Assembly (NCBI GenBank): GCA_964529715.1
Contig: CAZGXI010000023.1
Span: 24,105 to 88,104 of the forward strand
Direction of reading: 5' to 3'
Origin: CAZGXI01 sp964529715
GTDB lineage: Bacteria > Chloroflexota > Anaerolineae > Aggregatilineales > Ch27
Length of the DNA: 64,000 bases
The position numbers and the translations under genes are program-made. Each line of letters opens with the position of its first letter. Positions within the stretch are counted from its first letter, which is position 1. Shown here piece after piece: positions 25,984 to 37,144 of this stretch. The notes beneath the pieces were generated by a model. That model was not told the DNA's origin and made no database searches. It was given only the letters and a program-made list of their open reading frames with translations.

Positions 25984-26733
25984 TCACGGCAGTGGGGCAG
26001 CCTGGCGCAGGGTGAAATCGACGATCAGGGCATCCTGGGCGGCTTCCACCGCCAGCACGTCGATCTGCTCGCGCGGCCCGTATTCTCCCAGGCCGGTATT
26101 CAGGGCTGCGTTGACCATCGGGATTAGCGTTTCGTTGACGGCTTCGAGCGCCGGGCCGGGCGGGGAAATGCCGCCGATGGAAGCACTGGTCACGCTGACG
26201 GCGACCTGCCCATTCTGCACTGCCAGTTGCGCGGTGGCATTGACGCGCAGGATCAGGCCGAGCATGTGCAGGTCGGCGGTCAGAGTTGCGCCACCGGGGA
26301 GCAGGTCCAGGTGGACGTTGCTGGCGTTGGGTACTTCTGCCAGGAAGGGTGTGATCAGCGCATTGACTTCGGCCTCGCTGAAGGTCACGCGCGGCGTGAT
26401 GCCGCTGCTGTCGAACGGCACGATCAGGTCGCCCAGGGCGTCGGTGTGGGCAGTGGCATAGGCGTCGGCGGTTTGCCGGATGTCGCTCAGGCGCAGGGTG
26501 GGGCTGGGCGTCAGAGAAGGTGTGGAAGACGGCGTTTGGAACGGGGGCAGCGTACTGAAAATCGCTGCCGCTGTCGGCGACAGGATGGTCGGCGTGGATG
26601 TGGGGAAAAAGGCGGCTAGCAGGGAGGACAAGGAGATCGTGTTGCTCCCTGATCCGAACCCGACGATGGCGCAGATGAGGGCAGCGGCAACCAGCAGCAG
26701 AAAGATCAGACCGAGCAGGACAGAGCGTCGCAT
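25984..26733 (-). CDS. Membrane-anchored hypothetical protein (DUF2140-like pattern)
   Basis: A 249-residue protein with an N-terminal membrane helix (VLLGLIFLLLVAAALICAIVGF), a Ser/Thr/Pro-rich linker (about 40-80), and an extracytoplasmic domain containing VTFSEAEVNALITPFL and NVHLDLLPGGATLTADLHMLG. The 'T.SE.ELN' followed by lipid-domain-like strands recalls YpmS/DUF2140 proteins, but the match is not secure. ATG 26733 was chosen because AAGGAGG lies 5 nt upstream. It is 86 bp downstream of the start codon side of the EtfD-like gene's stop and is not obviously related in function. Confidence 0.55.
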   Translation of the reverse strand: MRRSVLLGLIFLLLVAAALICAIVGFGSGSNTISLSSLLAAFFPTSTPTILSPTAAAIFSTLPPFQTPSSTPSLTPSPTLRLSDIRQTADAYATAHTDALGDLIVPFDSSGITPRVTFSEAEVNALITPFLAEVPNASNVHLDLLPGGATLTADLHMLGLILRVNATAQLAVQNGQVAVSVTSASIGGISPPGPALEAVNETLIPMVNAALNTGLGEYGPREQIDVLAVEAAQDALIVDFTLRQAAPLP

Positions 26734-26819
26734 AAGCACCTCCTTGTATCGCTACTCTGTACGCGCGGTGGGGAAAAGAGTTTTAATTCCGCTGCCCGGC
26801 CCGGTGTGTCGCTGAAGAA

Positions 26820-28838
<2,019 letters not shown>

Positions 28839-28927
28839 GGCGGTGCGCTCCTTGGTAAAACAGGGAGACGGTTGGGTGTAGGGACTCGAACGATCCGGAG
28901 TCTAACACAGGACCAGGGAGGGGAAAA

Positions 28928-28958
28928 CTGTAGCGGCGGAAATCGCCCGCCGCTACAG
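28928..28958 (-). terminator. Rho-independent terminator after the kinase-like gene
   Basis: CTGTAGCGGCGG and CCGCCGCTACAG form a perfect 12-bp stem with a 7-nt loop. On the reverse strand it is followed by TTTTCCCC. The arms also resemble a palindrome at 42500, so it may belong to a repeat family reused as a terminator. Confidence 0.7.
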
Positions 28959-28969
28959 GGTGTTCAGGT

Positions 28970-29881
28970 CTACAGGGTCGGCGTCTGGGGGGGCGGGAGC
29001 GGGTCGGCGGTGGGTTCGGCCTGCGACACGCCGCCAGGTTCGGCGACCGGTTCGGCTTGCGGAGGGGTGTCGGGGAAGTGCACGGTCTCGTGCTCTTCGT
29101 CTTCGGCCAGAGCGGGTTCCTCCTCCATGCCGATGCCATCCAGGGTGCTGAGTAGCACTTCGACCGAGGGGCGAATCTCCGGCGGCTCAACCACATCTTT
29201 GCTGCTGAGCGGATCGGATGGGCGGCGTCCGGCGGCGTAGATGAAGAACGCCATCTCGCAGAACTCCGCCGAGCTTTGCAGGTGTAATTTGCTGGCATTG
29301 AGGGTAATAAAATCGGCGGCAGTGCGCAGTTCAAAGGCCGTATCCTGGGAGCGCCAGTTATCGCCCAGCTTTTCGATCAAGGCGTCGAGATCGGCAGGAC
29401 AGTCGCCATGACGGCCATAGCGCACACGGAACCACACACCGTTGCCGGTGCTTTCTGTAACCAGGTGCACGTTCGGCCCCAGCGTGTAGGCAGCGGAATA
29501 CAGCAGCAGCACGGCCTCCTGCACGGTTTCGCGGTTGGCTTCCAGCGGCAGGTTTTCAGGCGCACGGATGGTGGTGGTCAACTGCAATTGCTGAGATAGC
29601 CAGTCCAGCAGGTCCTGCACATAAAAGAAGCGGATGTGCTGGTGAGGCAGCAATTCGCCCAATTTGAAGCGCATCAGCGCGTGCCAGCCGTTGACGAGAT
29701 TCAACACGCCGAGCACTTCGGTAGAGGCGCGGGCCTGCCAATAAGCGCGCGGGCGTTCGGCGGCGCTGTCCAGTTCTACCAGGCTGATGGCGGCCAGGGC
29801 TGCGTTTAGCGGCTCGATGATGCGCCGCATCAGCAGGAATTCAAGCTGGCTAAGGGATTCCCAATCCGGTTCACGGGCCAT
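28970..29881 (-). CDS. Degenerate histidine kinase-like protein
   Basis: About 303 residues. The N-terminal 100 residues are helical (LEFLLMRRIIEPLNAALAAISLVEL), like a dimerisation domain, but lack a phosphorylatable His in an H-box. The middle resembles a GHKL ATPase fold (ANRETVQEAVLLLYSAAYTLGPNVHLV, then FELRTAADFITLNASKLHLQSS, equivalent to the 'GLGLxxARxLVELxGG' region), yet the N-box Asn and the G-box glycines are missing. The C-terminal 80 residues are an acidic Pro/Glu-rich tail. This is probably a non-catalytic signalling protein. The start codon is uncertain: ATG 29881 is used, and TTG four codons earlier is possible. Neither has a clear ribosome site. Confidence 0.5.
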   Translation of the reverse strand: MAREPDWESLSQLEFLLMRRIIEPLNAALAAISLVELDSAAERPRAYWQARASTEVLGVLNLVNGWHALMRFKLGELLPHQHIRFFYVQDLLDWLSQQLQLTTTIRAPENLPLEANRETVQEAVLLLYSAAYTLGPNVHLVTESTGNGVWFRVRYGRHGDCPADLDALIEKLGDNWRSQDTAFELRTAADFITLNASKLHLQSSAEFCEMAFFIYAAGRRPSDPLSSKDVVEPPEIRPSVEVLLSTLDGIGMEEEPALAEDEEHETVHFPDTPPQAEPVAEPGGVSQAEPTADPLPPPQTPTL

Positions 29882-29917
29882 TGCGGTTTTCAAACCAGGG
29901 ACTAACCTGGCCCTTTC

Positions 29918-29959
29918 AAACGATGCGGGACCACCACGTCAGGGGTCCCGTCATCGTTT
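29918..29959 (-). terminator. Hairpin terminator after the Cys-rich 120-residue gene
   Basis: AAACGATG-C-GGGACC pairs with GGTCCC-GT-CATCGTTT around an 11-nt loop, a 14-bp interrupted stem. The reverse strand continues GAAAGGG, while the forward strand continues TTGCTG, so the U-run is short in either direction. Confidence 0.55.
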
Positions 29960-29999
29960 TGCTGAATGCAGCTAGCCGCGATACAGGTGAAAGGCCCGG

Positions 30000-30362
30000 C
30001 TAGGCGACCTCAATTTCGGCAAGCGGTACGTAAACGTTGATCGGCGTGGCATCCAGCAGGTAGCGGCGGATGTCGCTCAACGCCTGATCGTAGATGTCCA
30101 GCAGATCGCGGTCTGGCCCTTTGTAGCGGCGCAGCGTCTGGGCGGCGCATTGGAAACAGCCGCGCATGGCCCGGTAACTGTCGGTTTCGCAGGCCATACA
30201 ACCGTTCAGCCGAATCATCATCAGGCAGAAAGCGAGCACTTCTTCATGGGACTCAGGCAGAGATAGCACGCGGTCGATCAACGCTCGCCACTCCGGGCCG
30301 CGCATCTGACGGAGCTGGGGAGTGACGTAGTGAGGATACATAAGCTCGTTTTTGGTGTACAT
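30000..30362 (-). CDS. Small hypothetical protein with paired CXXC motifs
   Basis: A 120-residue cytoplasmic protein, MYTKNELMYPHYV to PLAEIEVA. Mostly helical by composition, it contains CMAC and CFQC 15 residues apart within RLNGCMACETDSYRAMRGCFQCAAQTLRRYKG, a spacing suited to zinc or a small redox centre. No family was recognised. ATG 30362 was chosen because AAAGGAA lies upstream; a longer frame reaching 30563 adds a low-quality 67-residue stretch. It is flanked by hairpins on both sides and probably monocistronic. No other gene was seen in the 264 bp upstream. Confidence 0.55.
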   Translation of the reverse strand: MYTKNELMYPHYVTPQLRQMRGPEWRALIDRVLSLPESHEEVLAFCLMMIRLNGCMACETDSYRAMRGCFQCAAQTLRRYKGPDRDLLDIYDQALSDIRRYLLDATPINVYVPLAEIEVA

Positions 30363-30559
30363 GACGGCCCATTCCTTTGCGGGGCAGAGCAGTAAATCTG
30401 TGTATCGGGCGACTGTGTTAAGTTGTGTCACATCCCGTCGCTTATCATTAGCATAGGGTGGGTCGAGTTGAGCCGATATAGCGCCATAGTACTGTTGAGC
30501 GTTAGAGTGTGGTATGCTTTGCCGTCCGTTGCAGCGCGGAAAGAAAATGCCGACTTGTG

Positions 30560-30600
30560 GCAAACAACCAGGGGGCAGGCTAATACATGCCTGACCCCTG
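30560..30600 (-). terminator. Terminator-like hairpin after the SIS gene
   Basis: On the reverse strand CAGGGG-TCAGGC and GCCTG-CCCCCTG pair with one bulge around an 8-nt loop, followed by GGTTGTTTGCC. It lies 27 bp past the SIS-gene stop. Confidence 0.55.
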
Positions 30601-30626
30601 CAACGTTATGCGATATAAAGGATGTG

Positions 30627-31670
30627 TCAGCGTGTGCTGGTGACTTTGGTCAGTGTGCGAGGATGATCCACGTCATAGCCCTTCGCCAGGCTCAACCCCA
30701 GCGCGAAAAGCTGCCCCGGCACGACAGACACGACCGGCGAGAGCCATTCGGGGATGCCTTCGGGGATGATCAACGGCGTGCGGGCCAGTTCCAGGGCAGC
30801 CTGAGCGTCGCTGATGACGATCAGTTCGGCCTGCCGCGTGCGCAGGTCGTGTGCCAGGGCCAGCATGTCGTCTAACACGCGCCCGCTCGGCGCGATCAGC
30901 AGCACCGGGAAGCCTGCTTCCACCTGGGCAATCGGGCCGTGCCGGAAGTCTGCCGAACTGTAGGGCGTAGCGGTGATGTAGGTCAGTTCCTTGAGCTTGA
31001 GCGCCAGTTCAAACGCAGTGGCGTAGTTATAGCCGCGACCGAGCGTGACGCAATAGAGCATGTAGCGATAGCGCTCTGCCAGCGCCGGAACGCGCGTACT
31101 GAGTCGGAGGGTGTGTTCCACCCAGCCCGGCAGCTGATGGAGTTCGTCCAGCAGTTCGGGGCGGCCCGACAGGGCGGCTGTCAGCAGCGCGAAAGCGGCC
31201 ATTTGTGCGGTGAACGTCTTGGTGGCGGCCAGGCTGCGTTCCTCGCCGGCGTCGAGCGGGATGCAGTGCGCCGCTGCCTCTGCCAGCGGCGAGGCCGGGT
31301 CGTTGGTGATCGCCAGCGTCAGTGCCCCTTGCTCCCGTGCCTGCCGGACCACCTCGCGCACGTCCTCGCCTTTGCCGCTCTGCGATACACCGATCACCAG
31401 AGCGTCGCGCACGTCGGGCATCCTGCCGTAGTAGGTCACAACCGACGGCGCGGCCAGTGCCACCGGCAGCCCGACCAGTGATTCCAGCAGATATTTGCCG
31501 TACACTGCCGCATTATCCGACGAGCCGCGTGCGGCGATAAGCACGAAGCGCAGCCCGGTCTGCCGAATGGTCGCTGCCAGGGCTTCTACGCGCTTGCCCT
31601 GTACCTCGATCAGGTGCGCCAGCACATCCGGCTGCTGATGGATTTCCTGTTCCAGAATAGTCTGGGGCAT
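30627..31670 (-). CDS. SIS-domain sugar isomerase/deaminase (GlmS isomerase-domain-like)
   Basis: A 347-residue protein with two SIS domains. The start MPQTILEQEIHQQPDVL matches the linker that opens the GlmS isomerase half ('M..EI.EQP'). Motifs include ARGSSDNAAVYGKYLLE, GVSQSGKGEDVREVV, AITNDPASPLAEAA, ERSLAATKTFTAQMAAFALL, GRGYNYATAFELALKLKELTYITATPYSSADFRHGPIAQV, and the terminal KGYDVDHPRTLTKVT. It lacks the glutaminase half, so it is likely an amino-sugar phosphate isomerase/deaminase (GlmD/NagB-II or AgaS type). ATG 31670 was preferred to an upstream GTG overlapping the previous gene's stop. Confidence 0.85.
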   Translation of the reverse strand: MPQTILEQEIHQQPDVLAHLIEVQGKRVEALAATIRQTGLRFVLIAARGSSDNAAVYGKYLLESLVGLPVALAAPSVVTYYGRMPDVRDALVIGVSQSGKGEDVREVVRQAREQGALTLAITNDPASPLAEAAAHCIPLDAGEERSLAATKTFTAQMAAFALLTAALSGRPELLDELHQLPGWVEHTLRLSTRVPALAERYRYMLYCVTLGRGYNYATAFELALKLKELTYITATPYSSADFRHGPIAQVEAGFPVLLIAPSGRVLDDMLALAHDLRTRQAELIVISDAQAALELARTPLIIPEGIPEWLSPVVSVVPGQLFALGLSLAKGYDVDHPRTLTKVTSTR

Positions 31671-31699
31671 AACCCACTCACTTTCGTTTGAACAACGCC

Positions 31700-32047
31700 T
31701 CACCGCCGCGCAGAGCGCACGCCTTCGTCCTGGCGCGATAGCAGTAGCGTCTCCAGTTCCACGATCTCGTCCTCGTCCAGGGACTCGATCAACCGCTCGA
31801 CCCGACGCGGATCAAGCCGCTTGGCCTTGCCGACATCCTGCTGCTCCACTTGCACCGTTCCTCCACTGGCCCGCACCCACACGGCCCAGGTTGAGGCGGC
31901 AGCCGTCAGCGCCAGCGTAATCACGATGATGGTGGCATTGCTGCCTCCAATATAGGACATATCTGCCAGGGTGAGAAAGACACCCAGAATAACCATGAGC
32001 GCAGTCCAGATGGCAATGGTCGCCCACAGCCGTGGCCAGGCCTGCAT
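31700..32047 (-). CDS. Small two-helix membrane protein
   Basis: A 115-residue protein with two membrane helices (about 7-28 and 37-59) and a charged cytoplasmic C-terminal helix (RLDPRRVERLIESLDEDEIVELETLLLSRQDEG). It starts at ATG behind AAGGAGG. Its stop is 30 bp before the SIS gene start, so they are probably cotranscribed. No family was recognised. A 37-codon frame immediately upstream shares its C-terminal motif LETLxLxRQDE. Confidence 0.6.
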   Translation of the reverse strand: MQAWPRLWATIAIWTALMVILGVFLTLADMSYIGGSNATIIVITLALTAAASTWAVWVRASGGTVQVEQQDVGKAKRLDPRRVERLIESLDEDEIVELETLLLSRQDEGVRSARR

Positions 32048-32057
32048 TGCTGCCTCC

Positions 32058-32171
32058 TTAATAAAACTGACGTGGCATCCGGCATCCGGCGACGATCAAA
32101 GCGTCGCAATGCCAGGCTGTAACCTCGTCCTGGCGCGCCAGGGGCAACGTCTCCAGTTTCACGTTGTTCAT
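32058..32171 (-). pseudogene. Short ORF resembling the C-terminus of the neighbouring membrane protein
   Basis: A 37-codon frame beginning MNNVKLETLPLARQDEVTAW. Its V-x-LETL-x-L-x-RQDE matches IVELETLLLSRQDE of the downstream gene, and the underlying DNA is also similar over about 40 bp. It is most simply a fragment left by a partial tandem duplication, though it could still be translated; the ribosome site is weak (TGGAAGC). Confidence 0.35.
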
Positions 32172-32389
32172 GATTGCTTCCAGCGTTAAACGTATCTGGC
32201 CTATCCGGTTTCTACGTTTGCCGGGCGCGAAAGTTTCGCCGTCCCGTATGCTACCCCGTTCCGGGCAGGACGGGCAACCACCCGCTGCAAACCGACAGGC
32301 AGGTCAAGCGATGCTTGTGATTCTCCGGTTTACTTTTAAGGCAACAATACTACAATAAGGGAAAGGGCCGCACTGCGACTGCCCAGGAG
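32172..32389. other. Intergenic region upstream of the TPR protein
   Basis: With the short frame above, this forms a gap of more than 300 bp between divergent genes. Apart from the promoter at 32329-32356 nothing is recognised. It contains GCTACCCCGTTCCGGG and short GC-rich repeats without strong pairing. Confidence 0.3.
32329..32356 (+). promoter_or_regulatory. Promoter of the TPR/membrane protein gene
   Basis: TTTACT (32329-32334), a 16-bp spacer, and TACAAT (32351-32356) in an AT-rich patch. Start predicted near 32363, about 36 nt before the gene. Confidence 0.45.
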
Positions 32390-32398
32390 ATGCCTTCG

Positions 32399-33268
32399 GT
32401 GGACACGCTGACCCAGGAACGACTCCGCGAGGCCCAACGCCTGATTCAGATCGGACGCCGCGACGAGGCGCTGGCGCTGTTGAAGTCGATCCTTGCTGCC
32501 GACCGGACGAACGTGTCTGCATGGTGGCTGGCTGCCCAGACTGCTCCCAACCGGCAGGAGACGCAGGTTGCCCTGCGTGTGGTGCTCAAGCTCCAGCCGG
32601 ATCACGTGGGTGCGCGCGCTATGCTGGCCCGTCTGGAAGAAAAGGTGCAGCCCGCTGCCCCACCGCCTACACTGCCCTCCGTTGGGAGTGATCCGTTTGC
32701 GCCGCAGCCGTTTCCGGTGGGCGCGTCTCCGGTCCTGGGCGATGCACCGCTCAAGGCTGTGCGGCGTTCTGAGGGGCAGGGGTGTCGGCGGAATGCCATC
32801 ACGCTGGTCATTGTCGTCCTTAGTCTGGCGATCATGGTCGGTGGGGGGCTGCTGCTCATCCTCAACCTTACCGGCAGCCCGTTGCTGGCGCGCTTCAACC
32901 TGCCGGGAGCGCCGTCGCGCGATGACGCGACGCCCCATGTGATCGCGCCGGGCGCAGCAATCCAGGGGACGCTCGCCGCCGGGATGACTCAGGAATTCCA
33001 GTTTCAGGGCCGTGAAGGGGCAATCCTCATGGCAGCCATCCAGTTCCTTACCCTGCCTGCCGACACAGATTGTAGCGGGGCTATCGTCCTGATCGACCCG
33101 GACGGCTACAGGGTCGCTGTCAGCGGAGACACGAATTTTCTCGGTGCGACCGGCGGTTCTGTGCTGGAATACACGCTGGACATGACGGGCAACTGGCGGC
33201 TGCGCCTGATCGGACAGGAGGGGCACAGCGTCGGGCTGTATATGCTGATGTTCGATCTGGCGGAATGA
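32399..33268 (+). CDS. TPR and membrane protein with a C-terminal pre-peptidase-like beta domain
   Basis: About 289 residues. The N-terminus is a TPR-like helix pair (ERLREAQRLIQIGRRDEALALLKSILAADRTNVSAWWLAA), followed by a Pro-rich linker, one membrane helix (AITLVIVVLSLAIMVGGGLLLIL, about 130-152), and an extracytoplasmic beta domain (GAAIQGTLAAGMTQEFQFQGREGAIL through SVLEYTLDMTGNWRLRLIG) similar to pre-peptidase C-terminal domains. GTG 32399 is favoured because AGGAG lies 9 nt upstream; ATG 32390 is directly adjacent to that site and so too close. Function unknown. Confidence 0.65.
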   Translation: MDTLTQERLREAQRLIQIGRRDEALALLKSILAADRTNVSAWWLAAQTAPNRQETQVALRVVLKLQPDHVGARAMLARLEEKVQPAAPPPTLPSVGSDPFAPQPFPVGASPVLGDAPLKAVRRSEGQGCRRNAITLVIVVLSLAIMVGGGLLLILNLTGSPLLARFNLPGAPSRDDATPHVIAPGAAIQGTLAAGMTQEFQFQGREGAILMAAIQFLTLPADTDCSGAIVLIDPDGYRVAVSGDTNFLGATGGSVLEYTLDMTGNWRLRLIGQEGHSVGLYMLMFDLAE

Positions 33269-33399
33269 GGCGTTCTGCTGCGAGAATGAACCCTGTCGCT
33301 GCGCCGGGCATATCCGGGGGCAGCAGTTGGTGTTAGACTATACACCGGGTGTCCGCAAAGGTTTGTACCCCTTTTTACGCTCTGTTTGGGAGGCCAGGT

Positions 33400-34326
33400 T
33401 TGTCCACCTTGATCATTGTTAATCCGCACGCTGGTAATGGCCGCGCAGGCCGCCTGTGGAGCCGGATCGAACCGCTGCTATGGGAGGCGTTAGGCGATCT
33501 CGTGATTGCCGTTACACAGCGCCCAGAGGAAGTCGCCAAACGCCTGCGTGAAAGCATCGACATGGGTCTCAAGCGTGTGATCACCGTTGGAGGCGATGGC
33601 ACCAATCACGTCATCATCAATGCGCTGGCCGACCTGGCCGAACGTCAGCCGGGCCTGCCGCTCCCGGTCCTGGGCAGCCTGCCCATCGGCACAGGGCGCG
33701 ATTGGGCGCGCACGGTGGGTGTTCCCTTTGATCCCGAAGATGCCGTGCGTTGGCTGGCAATGGCGCAGCCTCGCCCGGTTGATCTGGGACACCTGGCGCA
33801 TAGCAAGGGGGCATTTCACTTTTTGAATATCGCCAGTGCCGGGATCGGCGGCGAGGTAGATGCGCGGGTAAACGCCATTCGACGCCGTCGCTCGTGGACG
33901 TTCTTGGTGCAGACGGTCGGTGCACTGTTGCGCTACCGGCCTCGTTTCGTGCGTGTGATGTTGAACGGTGAGACCTGGTACGAAGGCACAGCGTTTATCG
34001 TCGTCGTCGCCAACGGGCGCAGCTTTGGGCACGGCATGTATGTTGCGCCAGACGCCCAGATCGACGATGGCTTGTTCGACGTGGTGGTGGTGGAAGGAAT
34101 GAGTCCGCTGGAAGCGATCCCGGCGTTGCCGTCACTTTACAAGGGTACGCACCTGCTGCGCAGTGATGTTCATCACACCCGCGCCGCCGACGTGCGGATC
34201 GAGTCGCCGCGCGGGCCGCTGGACCTGGACCTGGATGGGGAATACAGCCTGGCCGAAGACCTGCATTTCACCGTGCGGCCCGGTCTGCTGCAAATACTCA
34301 GCCATCCGACAGCGGAGGAAACATAG
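33400..34326 (+). CDS. Diacylglycerol/lipid kinase family protein (YegS/BmrU-like)
   Basis: A 308-residue DAGK-catalytic-domain protein that phosphorylates diacylglycerol, sphingoid or similar lipid alcohols with ATP. Family motifs: LIIVNPHAGNGRAGRLW at the N-terminus, ITVGGDGTNHVIINAL (the GGDGT nucleotide loop), LPIGTGRDWARTVGVP, and the C-terminal IDDGLFDVVVVEGMS with LDLDLDGEYS. It starts at TTG preceded by GGGAGG with a 6-nt gap, matching the family N-terminus; an upstream GTG would add 17 poorly conserved residues. It is convergent with the response regulator gene (18 bp apart). Confidence 0.85.
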   Translation: MSTLIIVNPHAGNGRAGRLWSRIEPLLWEALGDLVIAVTQRPEEVAKRLRESIDMGLKRVITVGGDGTNHVIINALADLAERQPGLPLPVLGSLPIGTGRDWARTVGVPFDPEDAVRWLAMAQPRPVDLGHLAHSKGAFHFLNIASAGIGGEVDARVNAIRRRRSWTFLVQTVGALLRYRPRFVRVMLNGETWYEGTAFIVVVANGRSFGHGMYVAPDAQIDDGLFDVVVVEGMSPLEAIPALPSLYKGTHLLRSDVHHTRAADVRIESPRGPLDLDLDGEYSLAEDLHFTVRPGLLQILSHPTAEET

Positions 34327-34344
34327 CGCGGCGCGAAATCGCCC

Positions 34345-34770
34345 CTATTGCTGGTAAGCGCGCGGGCCATATTGGTCGATCAGCAGGTTGTCCAGCTCGG
34401 CGCGGCTATCGGGGAATTCCTTCAGCCGGCGGAAGAGTTCCATAAAGCCATGCGGCTTGACCAGGAACACGTTGCAGCCACGTTTGAAGGCATTGGCGAT
34501 CATGGCCGGTTCGTCCCACATCGTTGCCACCAGCAACAGGCTATCTGGCAGTAGGGAGCGCAATTGCCCGACCAGTTCAATGCCGTGCATATCCGGTAAT
34601 TGCAGATCGGTCGCCACCAGGGCGAGGTCGGGCATTTCGGCGGCGATGCGCAGTGCCGCCGCGCCGCTGTCGGCTCCTTGAACCTCGAACCCGGCCTGAG
34701 CGATCAAGCGCACCAGAAAATCCTGGTTGGCGGGTTCGTCCTCCACCACCAGCGCACGCGCTTTAGCCAT
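34345..34770 (-). CDS. Single-domain response regulator
   Basis: A 141-residue stand-alone receiver domain: acidic pair VVEDEP (about 8-13), phosphoacceptor Asp in LVATDLQLPDMHG (near 55), Thr in LLVATMWDEP, and Lys in FLVKPHG. No output domain is present. Its ATG lies inside the 320-bp repeat, and no ribosome site precedes it, so that insertion may have replaced its native leader. Together with the next receiver gene and the sensor kinase upstream it forms a two-component group. Confidence 0.88.
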   Translation of the reverse strand: MAKARALVVEDEPANQDFLVRLIAQAGFEVQGADSGAAALRIAAEMPDLALVATDLQLPDMHGIELVGQLRSLLPDSLLLVATMWDEPAMIANAFKRGCNVFLVKPHGFMELFRRLKEFPDSRAELDNLLIDQYGPRAYQQ

Positions 34771-35085
34771 AAGAATTGGCGGCGGGGACTGTCGCCTTTA
34801 GGCGACAGGGGAAGCCGCCTTGCCCCTTTCGCAACCTTGTGCTATCCTGTGAACATACGGTCGGGCAACAGGCGTCCGCAGGATCATCGCCTCAGCGCGC
34901 GTCCGATGCGGCTCTTGAACAACTTCAGGTATCGGGTTGTGTGAGGAAGGCGCACACGTAAAATCTGAACCGTACATAAGAGAGAACCTCTTTCCAGGCC
35001 CGGACGGGGCCTTCGGAGCGTAACGTAGACCGCTGGGTCCTGCGTGCTCCGAGAAGCCGCCGCGTTTACGCGGCGGAGTCGTCAC
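34766..35085 (-). repeat. 320-bp dispersed element, copy A
   Basis: Nearly identical (roughly 90% by eye, over exactly 320 bp) to the sequence at 51827-52146 in opposite orientation. On the reverse strand it starts GTGACGACTCCGCCGCG with the hairpin CCGCCGCG/CGCGGCGG, has a central GGCCC/GGGCC hairpin, and ends with CTGTCGCC-TAAA-GGCGACAG and CCAATTCTTATGGC. The first about 150 bp are almost unchanged; differences concentrate in the second half. It has no transposase and no terminal inverted repeats or target duplication that I can see. It separates two receiver genes, supplying the stop codon of one and the start codon of the other. Confidence 0.8.
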
Positions 35086-35470
35086 CTGTTCGTTCTCCAC
35101 GTGCAGCAGACTTCCCGGCGTCATGGGTTTCAAACAGCGCCAGCAGTTCCGAAACCGGCAGTGGCTTGGGCAGATAGGCGTTGCAACCCGCTTCTAGGCA
35201 ACGTTCGCGGTCGCCCAACATCGCATAGGCCGTGACGGCGACAATGGGGGTCTGCACGCCCTGTTGCCGCAGCGTTGATACCAGTTGCAGACCGTCCATC
35301 TGGCCTGCAAGCTGCAAATCCACCAGGATCAGGTCGGGAGGATTCTGGCCCAGCGACGTGAGTGCCGTCTCGGCTTCAGCATACGATTCGACCTCATGCT
35401 GGCCCATCCGCGCCACGCGGCGCACCAGGGCCAGGTTCGCCAGGTTGTCCTCGACATACACGATACGCAA
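35066..35470 (-). CDS. Single-domain response regulator, C-terminus formed by the repeat element
   Basis: A 134-residue receiver domain: YVEDN acidic pair at the N-terminus, phospho-Asp in LILVDLQLAGQMDG, AVTAYAMLGD with the Thr, and YLPKPLP with the Lys. It starts at TTG (AAAGGA 10 nt upstream, inside the end of the kinase gene), reading MRIVYVEDNLANLAL. The final residues DDSAA and the stop are encoded by the 320-bp element, so the original C-terminal end, possibly a few residues only, has been replaced. It lies 5 bp after the sensor kinase gene. Confidence 0.85.
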   Translation of the reverse strand: MRIVYVEDNLANLALVRRVARMGQHEVESYAEAETALTSLGQNPPDLILVDLQLAGQMDGLQLVSTLRQQGVQTPIVAVTAYAMLGDRERCLEAGCNAYLPKPLPVSELLALFETHDAGKSAARGERTGDDSAA

Positions 35471-35475
35471 GGGAG

Positions 35476-36954
<1,479 letters not shown>

Positions 36955-36992
36955 AGAATCGACGCCAGCGGCATTTTGTAAATCTATAGCCG

Positions 36993-36998
36993 ATTATA
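36993..36998 (-). promoter_or_regulatory. Possible -10 element of the sensor kinase operon
   Basis: A perfect TATAAT on the reverse strand in a distinctly AT-rich stretch (about 36970-37070) of the 190-bp gap. No good -35 was found at 16-18 bp, so it is a weak or activator-dependent candidate. Confidence 0.3.
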
Positions 36999-37144
36999 AT
37001 ATAGAATGCATAAAAGTGTTGGGATAAAACGCTAAATAAACCGATATTTAACGATACCCTATCTTTTCCGGCGGCGCACAGGCTTATGGCCCGGTGGTTG
37101 CGCGCCGCCGGATGATCCCTTTTTCATCTTGTGAGCCGGATGGC

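Noticed and set aside
34798..35133. A 111-codon frame, shared in part with copy B (51827-52114), as a conserved protein of the repeat
   Set aside because: The differences between copies mostly change amino acids and there is no ribosome site, so the DNA or RNA, not a protein, seems conserved.
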